From: Siphonodentalium dalli
Taxonomy: Eukaryota; Mollusca; Scaphopoda; Gadilida; Siphonodentaliidae
Reading direction: 5' to 3'
NCBI GenBank assembly: GCA_032622095.1
Contig: CP136062.1
Location: forward strand, 197,849,887-197,913,886
DNA: 64,000 nucleotides
This document shows, in pieces, positions 37,901-46,900 of the stretch. The position numbers and the translations under genes were made by a program. The notes under the pieces are model-generated. The model had not been told where the DNA came from, did not search any database, and was given only the letters and a program-made list of their open reading frames with translations. Each line of letters begins with the position of its first letter. Within the stretch, counting starts at the first letter, position 1.

Positions 37901-40900
37901 CATGTTGCAGCGACTAACTTTCATATCTATTGGACAAATCGGATTTTCCTGCAACAAAAGCTGTAGTGAACATTCAAGTGCATATATGCTTCACTCTCGT
38001 GGTTTCCAACACCTTTCCATACTTGTACATAACGGCCCACCACACTGACCAGGGAAGCCCACTTTAATCCAACTGTAATTATATGTCATGTATATCGATC
38101 TCTCCTATACTTGGAGGTAATAAAGATATATCTCTATTATTATAGATATATCTCTTTAATAGCAGATTTAAATAATTCAAGGTATAATTTTCTTTTCTTT
38201 AACACATGTGATCGGTATTTTCGGTCAAAAATTATGCAAATCGGAAGAAAGTCGTAGCATAAATCGGAAATAAGGCAAATCCTCGAGAACGTGTGAATTC
38301 CATGATATTCGGTTAGTGTTGTTATCTTTTGCTGTGCGTTTTGGAATCAGGGAGCTAATTGTGTTCCAGAGTCGGGGAGCGAGTGCACCGTGAAATGCTA
38401 GAGGTGAAGGTAACTGAAGAATGACCTTTACCTCATACATGTGGAACGTTATTAAAGGATGAAATCTTGTTTATTTGATTTGTACATCATATCAAAATAA
38501 TTTAAACTGGTGAATTAATGGGGGACTGGATTTTTGTGAGTGGGAAATTTATTTAACTAGCTGCTGTAGTTCTGGGTTTTTCCAGATAAAATTTGGCTGT
38601 GTGATAGCCCTGTCGTACACATGGGGTTTATGACCTATGATTTTTCTTGCAATTTCGTGATCAACTGGTATCAATCCAGCTGGGTGAGCATCACTGGATG
38701 GCATGAAGGCTTAAATTCGGTGAATTTGGCTGAAACGTTAACCCTGTCGTCTATGGGGAAGCCATTTAGTTCAGTGATTCCTTTTATCTCATCAGGCGCT
38801 GATTGTGCTGTATGGTGGATCTAAACTTCTGGCGTGGATCCTGTTTGACGTCAGCTCTTCAGATCGGGTATCTTGGTTCAACGAAACAAGACTTCTGCAA
38901 TCAAGCTGGGATGACCTTCCCATTGCCGGACCATACATCTACTTCAGAATGGACAAGCGGTTAGTCATATAGTATATATCCATTCATATTAAGACGGCAC
39001 TGAGGTGAACAATTACTCTAGTCTCACAGAAGTATTAGTTCTCCACAACTGGACACTTGAAAGGATTGAGTCCAATGGTTTTCATGTATCGTAAGCTACA
39101 CTCTTGAAACTCAAGTGTTATATATAACAGTTTTAACTTTTAGTGTACGAAATGCACCCAGCCAAGTTTAACACAATATAGAAGTTGGAAAATGAATTGT
39201 AACACTTTAATTATTAAGTGTTGGGTAACCAATTGAGGATGTTGGGTTAAACACTTAAAGGTGTTGGCGTAACACCTTTAAATGTCACTTTTGAATCTGT
39301 CCAACACCCCACAGGTGTCGAGCACTAAACTACTGGAATACACTTTCAAGTTTGATCAGGCCTACATGTTAGGAAGGTACGTTTTTGTTTTCATATCTTC
39401 CACATGTCCTGAATGAGTCATGATTCTTGGTCAGGATGGAATCACCACCAATAAAACAGCATTGATCAATTTCTTTTCAAAACCAGGAAGTATCGTTTTT
39501 GGTGCCTTCGATAGTATCTTTATCCGCAAATCAAACCACTACCTGCATTAGATATGTTCTCTAGCTTTTCGTCAATTAGATAAGTTTGAGGTTGTAGCTT
39601 CAATACTGGACATGACGCGTACATTGTGTTAAAACGCGATACCCCTCTGTATAGAGCGTTGGATGGGTATCAACCAACGTATACCCTCTCGTGATATTTT
39701 TAACGCGGCGGTGAAACGCATGCTCTCTGAAATATACATACAGGAATGGACAGCAAGCATAGCGAATTCAAATAAGATGACCGTTTACATAATAATTAAG
39801 CCAGACTTTGGCACAGAGAAATATCTTTCACACACCAACCATAATGTCGTTTCACGCCTGATGAAATTCCGTACTAGGAATCACCGACTTCCTATCGAGA
39901 CAGGCTCCTGGGTTGGGCAAGTTCACGAAGATAGAAAGTGTAAATTATGTAACAATGGCCTTGGAGACGAATATCACATTATTTTTGAAGTGCACCAAAC
40001 TTACTGATCTCAGGAAAAAATACATTAAACCATAGTATTACACCGACCCAATGCATTGCTACTGAACAGCCTGTTCAAAACAAGCAATAAGAAAACCCTT
40101 AAGAACCTATATCGATATTCATCCGCGAAGCCCTCTTTCAGATATGAGCCCCTGAGGCATTAAACTAGAAGTCCCCACCCCATATAGACACAACACCTTG
40201 TATAAAAGCGACCGAAAGATCGCCCATGTAGGAAATGTCCATGCATAATAGAATGACCTAAGGTATACTATATATGATTAACAATGTGTATGATTATTAT
40301 CCAAAGCCCCATCCCCACCCAACCCAACCACACCCGATAACCCAAAAGAACTAATAAGACAATTATACTGAGAGAGATATACTCGGAACATGTCACATTC
40401 ATTTATGTTGTTATCTTCGCGTATGTGCATAATTTAACTTATATGTTTAATTCCTTTTGTTCATGCTCATATATCTTGTCGATGAAAAGAGTAATAAAAA
40501 AATCTACGCCACTAGAAGTTTCAAGCTAATTACACTAACTGCCGCGTCGATTCTGTTGTCAACGACGGGTTTGTTCGTAAATCGTATTGACTACAACACC
40601 GTGTGATAATTTGTACATGAATTATATTATTATTCTAATGTCTTTGAGTCTTTATTCAATTTTTGCGCGAGATATTTTATATTCAATGGAAATTTTGTTC
40701 CCACTGAATTCTCAAGTTCCCGATGTCCGATCGTAATAAATTTGAGACTGAACTTGTAAACATTTGTCGCTAAAAATATTTATAGAAAACCCTTCAATTA
40801 CTACAACATGTTTCCGACGTCCAATCGTAATAAATTTGGTATCCACGAATTTGTAAAAGACTGAACTTTCAACATGCAAAAGGTTGCCGTTAAAATATTT

Positions 40901-43900
40901 ATAGAAATCCGACAACAGACATTCAAACACAGCCAAACTTTCGACCAATATAGTTCTAGTTTGTGTTTATATCGATTAATATGAAAAGTCCCCGATGTTC
41001 AATCGTAATAAATTTCATACCCATGAATCGGCCAGAGACTGAACTTGCAACATGCAAAAATATGTCGCTATAAATATTTATAGAAAACCCACAAAAGTCA
41101 CCTAAACGCAGCCCGTCATATAGTGCGCAATGATAAACTCCGACAATAAACAGTCTTCCAAAATATCTCTATAGTGGGGTTATTTGGAGTTTATACCCCT
41201 CGAGATTATTTCAATTAGTACGTCATGTTCCCGACGTCCAATGGTAATACATTTGGTATCGACGAATTGGTAAAAGACTGAACTTGCAACAAGCAAAGGG
41301 TTGCCGTTAAATTAGTTATAGAAATAACAAATAAACGGTTGCCGTTAAAACTATTTGCAGAAATCCGACAATAGACATTCAAACACAGCCAAACTTCCGA
41401 CCAATATATTTCTAGTTTGGGTTTATATCGATTAATATGAAAAGTTCCCGATGTCCGATCGTAATAAATTTCATACCCATGAATCGGCCAGAGACTGAAC
41501 TTGCAACATGTACAAATTTGTCCTAAAAATATTTATAGAAAACTCACAAAAGTCACGTAAACTCAGCCCGTCATATAGTGCGCAATGATAAACTCCGACA
41601 ATAAACTGTCTTCACATATCTCTATATATAGTGGGGTTATTTGGGTTTATACCCCTCGAGATTATTTCAATTAATACGTCAAGTTCCCAACGTCCAATCG
41701 TAATAAATTTGGTATCCACGAATTGGTAAAAGATTTAACTTGCAACATGCAAAAGGTTGCCGTTAAAATTATTTATAGAATATGCATTCAAACACAGCCA
41801 ACCTTTCTACCAATATATTTCTAGTTCCAGATGTCGTAAAGTTTACAACTGGTTTTGAGGAACAGGAAACATTGTTTCATTAATGATATAGCTACTATTA
41901 TTATCTGCAGCATTAATAATACATATAGTTACATATTATTGTTAGCAGAACATATTTCATTTGTAGTCATGCACAGTGCTATACAATATATATAGGATGT
42001 TTTTCTGAACATTTCATCTACACAGGCATCCGAAATTCGCATGTGTTTGAAAACTTTTGGGAACGCGAAACACAGTTACAATTAGTAGGCGGGGATATAG
42101 GCAAGCCACTAATTGGACTGTATATAGGTGGCGATGGCAATACCCTAGCTCTAGCTATGACAGTACACAGCATATTGGTAGTGTACTGTCAACGCCGGAA
42201 TCGACAAACTATGAGTACTATCAATAGCCGTATGGAATTAGACAACGGCGGCCGCCTAACAACCATATAAGAATAACTATGTGGTTAAACCGGTTTAAAG
42301 GCCAGTAGTCATCAGATTGTTGAAAGCCTGCACTGGACGACCTTTGGTGATAACTTTAATCATCCGACGGCGTTATAATAGTTCCACAAAAAACGAGATG
42401 TTGAAATAATGTACAAAGAGACATTTCACAGATGTCCAAATAAAATTTCTTGATCTTAAATTGTATCCGATATTCTTTGTGTTTTACGACGGTTGAATCT
42501 TTTGAAGGACCAGTGTCGACGTACGTGAAAAGAAGTCTCATCAATGACGTTGACGTGTCTTTGTATTTTACCGTGAATAGAAATGAGGTGCCAGTGTTAC
42601 ACTATACACCTTTACAGCTGGAAAATAAATGGAAGTCTGACAGAAAAGTCCAAATCGCACGTACATTCTCACGATCCTGCATAAAGAACACGTCCTATTG
42701 TTAGCAAAAGTCTTACTCATCCACAGAATATAATGCTCGTATCAGACTATACAGGTCTTATTTGCCTTTCTGAATCTTCACATTTCTTATCGACATCGAA
42801 TCTATGGGTACACCAATGCTTTAATACTAACGTGTTAACAGGAAGCAAACCACCACTATTCTATTGAAACAATTCCGTGTGAAAATAACGCATTATATAA
42901 TTACACATTTTGTGTTCTCGGATCATTCTGCCACACAGGGGTCCGGAAACCTTTTTAAAAATAGTCACAGGTCGATTGCCGAGGAAATCACACGCAGTTT
43001 GAGGCAAATTTATCCAAAGGCACCTTTATTTTAATTGGTAACAGCTCTATACACCTTCGTTAGACATTATTCTTCGAAATTAGCATGCATGAAATACGAT
43101 ACTTAAGGCGATATAAAGGTTTTAGAAAATCCAAACGCATATTCAAACCCTGATAGATTTGACAACAGTGTCTAAAATGTCAATATCCTGCCAGTCGAAT
43201 TCGATAAAATTATCGTCAAATAATACGCATTTCCCTGGATGAAAATATTGATATCAGATTTTGAATTTGGGATCGGATTTTATCAAAAAAGTTTTGATTT
43301 ATCATATTTTGTGGATGTTAGTTTTAAAGAACAGAGTCTACTTAAGGATATAATCCTGTTAACAAAATCGGTAGTTTGAAAAAGATTTTGAAGCCATTTC
43401 CCCACACTTGGTGTGATTTTCCCGAAAATCGACCCGGGCCCTTCTTGTAATACATAACAGAACAAATTAAAGTTCCCGGACTCCCTGTGTTCAGCCGCTT
43501 GTAAACAATCGGGCTCTCAACAAAGATTGACAGTAAAGTTTTTTTGAAAGGTCCCACGTTGGCGTGAGCGATTGGAGCAACGGTTCGACAATGGCCATGC
43601 TGTACATCTTTGTACTTGCTTTGAATAGAAGTGATATGCCAGTGTGATGGTTGAAGCTTTAAGTCGACTTGCGTGCACAAAGAAGCACGAACATTTGTTG
43701 TGTCTTTTGTGATGACGGAAAAGTTTCAATCGGAGACACATACCCATTCTGTCGGGCACGATATTGTTACAACACAAATGTCTAATGCATCTTCTATACA
43801 CTTATCAAACTATATATAATAGACCTTTAAATGCCTTTCTGACTCTGAAAATTTCTTTTCAGTCTTTACATCAACTTCCCATGCAGTTTAGCGTCTCGGC

Positions 43901-46900
43901 TCAAATCTATGGGTTGAAGCTTTTGAAAGGCCATACGTCGACATTTGTAATGGAAGCCCCGACTCGATAATGGCGAGTTTATCTCTGCCACTATCAATAC
44001 TGTTTGGGAGATTTCTTTGTGTATTGTTTTTGAATTCGAACAATTTATATTCTGTCCGCGGGTAAGATATCTGGCACCAAACGCATGCAGATCCACAATA
44101 ATGGTGAAAAACATCATATTCTTTGAACATACATACAATAAGCATCGTCTTTTCAATAAATAATATAGACTTTAACGACATCGAAGATAGAATAGCTTTT
44201 ACCAGATTCAGAATCAGTAACCATTCACTTATATATAGAGAGAAGGAGCGACATCTTCAGCTCCAAGTAACATTAGAAGAGAGAAATTTAAGTGCGTGTT
44301 TTGTTGTGATGATTTCATACAAGATGAAGAACATTTACTTATTTAGTATACACAACTACGAAGCGAACTTTTCGAATCGCTGATTGACAATTGTCCAGAA
44401 TTGCGAAGCATTGACGACTAAAACTAAAAATTTATTACTATAGTGGACAAAATAAATCCCATGCACTCTGTATATATAAGCCGATCAATATGCAGAATGA
44501 TCCGTCGCTTCTGCGGTGCGCGTGATTGGTTAACCATTATTATGATATATGATCCCGAGACTCCGTTTGCATGTTAGCGCATTTGCGTAATTTTGTGTTT
44601 TGTATATGTTGCAGTCAATCTGTCAAACCAGTCATTTTGACCAAATGACTAAAACTTCTGACTGAATTTGAGTGCCAAATGCCTATTTAATATACATATA
44701 TTAAGGATTAAGATATACATTTTTTATGAAATTATAGGTATTTAACATACAGTAATAGTCTAGGCAAATATGGACATAGGTGTCGCCTTGAGAGGGAATT
44801 TATGAGACCTACATTTTTGGTTAGCATGAACACTTAACTTTCGGAATCCGTATGTTGGCTTTGTCAGATAGGCGGACTTTTTTCGCACCGCGTGGGTTTA
44901 TTGAGGCACCTGGTGATAAAATCGGTCATTTTTTAAATAAAGCCGACATATTTGACAGAGTATATTCACACCTTTTGAGAAGAGATATTCGTCCAATTTT
45001 GATACGTGTGAATGGGGCGATAACCAGAGTAAGGTAATACATGTAACCATTGAAACTCGGAACGACAGTCATGACGTCATGTGACGTCAAATAAATTTTA
45101 GGGTGTACTGTTCTTATGATCATGGTCAAGAAGTGTGGGCATATTATGCATTATGGTATTCTACGCCTTAGCAGAAAGGCATCCGTCAAATGTTAGGCTT
45201 TCAACATTCGAAGCCATATACAGAAGTTGTCCGGCTACGTCATTACGTAAATATGTGAATTGATGAACCATATATTGAGAAGTGGCTGGATGGGAAGATC
45301 ACCAGATGTACATTTTGTTATCCACATTAGGTAACCAAATCTGGAAAAAAAACGCAGATAGAGAGGACCTTCTGAAAGCTAGTATACGCATCGACCGCAT
45401 ACCTTTCTAGTGTATCACGCAAGATGACGCTCAGATCCCATATGTAGCATCTGAATTATACCATAAGCTACCATGAATGAAGCTCGCCAAGAATAAGGAT
45501 AAGAATTCCCAGCTTTCGAGACAAACACGTGAGCTTGAAACCGACATATGTGTTGTTTGAAACATTTCGATTAGTGTGACCCTTCTACCAAGAAGTGTAT
45601 AAAACTGTGTTGGTGTGAGCGAGATAGATTAAATTAAATGTGGCGAAGAGACGGATGCTGGTCCAGATAATGTTGAATGTGGTAAATCAGAATAAGCTCA
45701 GGTACTGTTGTTTTGAATCTTAGAAGTCATAGCATCACTATTCGGCGCACCCATATACGGTTACAAGAATGGATTTAGTGGAGAATGGATTTCGAAATGC
45801 CACATCGCGATTATTGTTGGTTTTCATCCTTCAGAAGGCGACGACCTATGTTGGAACTAAAAGATGGCTTATGTGCCGTTTCGTCCAATCCATACATATT
45901 GATATTATGACAAAAAGTTGAAATTTGTATGTGACAATTTCGACTTTTTCAATTTCTGGCCGCCAGTTTGGCAGCCATCTTGACTGTGAGAGTTGTCCAA
46001 ACTCAAATGAATACTTCATATCAATGTTCCATATGAACATGTAATTGTGGGTATAATTCGCGTAACAATAACGCCCATATTAAGAAAGTAAAGGAATGTA
46101 AGCTTGTTTTCAAATTTCGGACGCCATTTTGGCCGCCATCTTCGATTTGGAAAACAATTTCCTTCATCAGATGCAAGGTAATTACTTCACCTCAGTATTT
46201 CCAAATCAACTGTCAACTGTGTGGAGTTTACTCGACAATAATGCCCAATGATGTTAAAATGATGGAATTTCAGTGATTTTTCAAAAGTTGTCCGCCATTG
46301 TGGACGCCATTTTGGATTTGTGGGACTTTTATTTGGATGTGATATACGGACAATTCTTCGTCGCCTTAGTGTTCCCAACTCACAATAGTAAGCAGGTGGG
46401 GAGTTGTCGTGAAAATAACTCTCAATGATGTTAAAATCAGCGATTTTCGGCGATTTTTCTATTTCTGGTGGCCATTTTGGCCGCCATCTTGTATTTGGGT
46501 GAATATTCCTCAACTCAGGTATAAGAGGAATCCTAGCTCGAGTATCGCCTGCACATATATACGCATGGGTTTTGTTATGATAGCAATAACATTCATTGAT
46601 TCGAAACAGACATTGCGTCATTAGCGTCGATTTGGCTTTGACCGGATTATACCGGCATTTGGGAAAATGTGATATCGGACACAAATTTCTAGCAAGGAAT
46701 GTATATTATGGTCCCCGTGTGTCGCAAATGACTCTTCTGGACGATAAATGTATAAAATCACGCCAAGGTGCCAATATCTTCACACAGAAACAAACGAAAG
46801 GTGGTGAAATGTCCGAAAAAAAATTTCACTTTTCGGCGGCCATCTTGGCCGCCATATTGGATTTTTGTGTCGGAGTTTTGGCTAATTTGTAAGGGTTGTA

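Noticed and set aside
36145-38665. LTR retrotransposon (direct repeats flanking a reverse transcriptase)
   Set aside because: The enclosed coding remnant is non-LTR type, and the repeats lack TG...CA ends and a primer-binding site.
42028-42270. Alternative last exon of the PAN-domain gene
   Set aside because: Its phase-0 acceptor does not match the phase-2 donor of exon 3; splicing would give an early stop.
46187-46684. 165-codon minus-strand ORF
   Set aside because: Its sequence is two successive translations of the 175-bp 'ggccgccat' repeat; no non-repetitive protein content.
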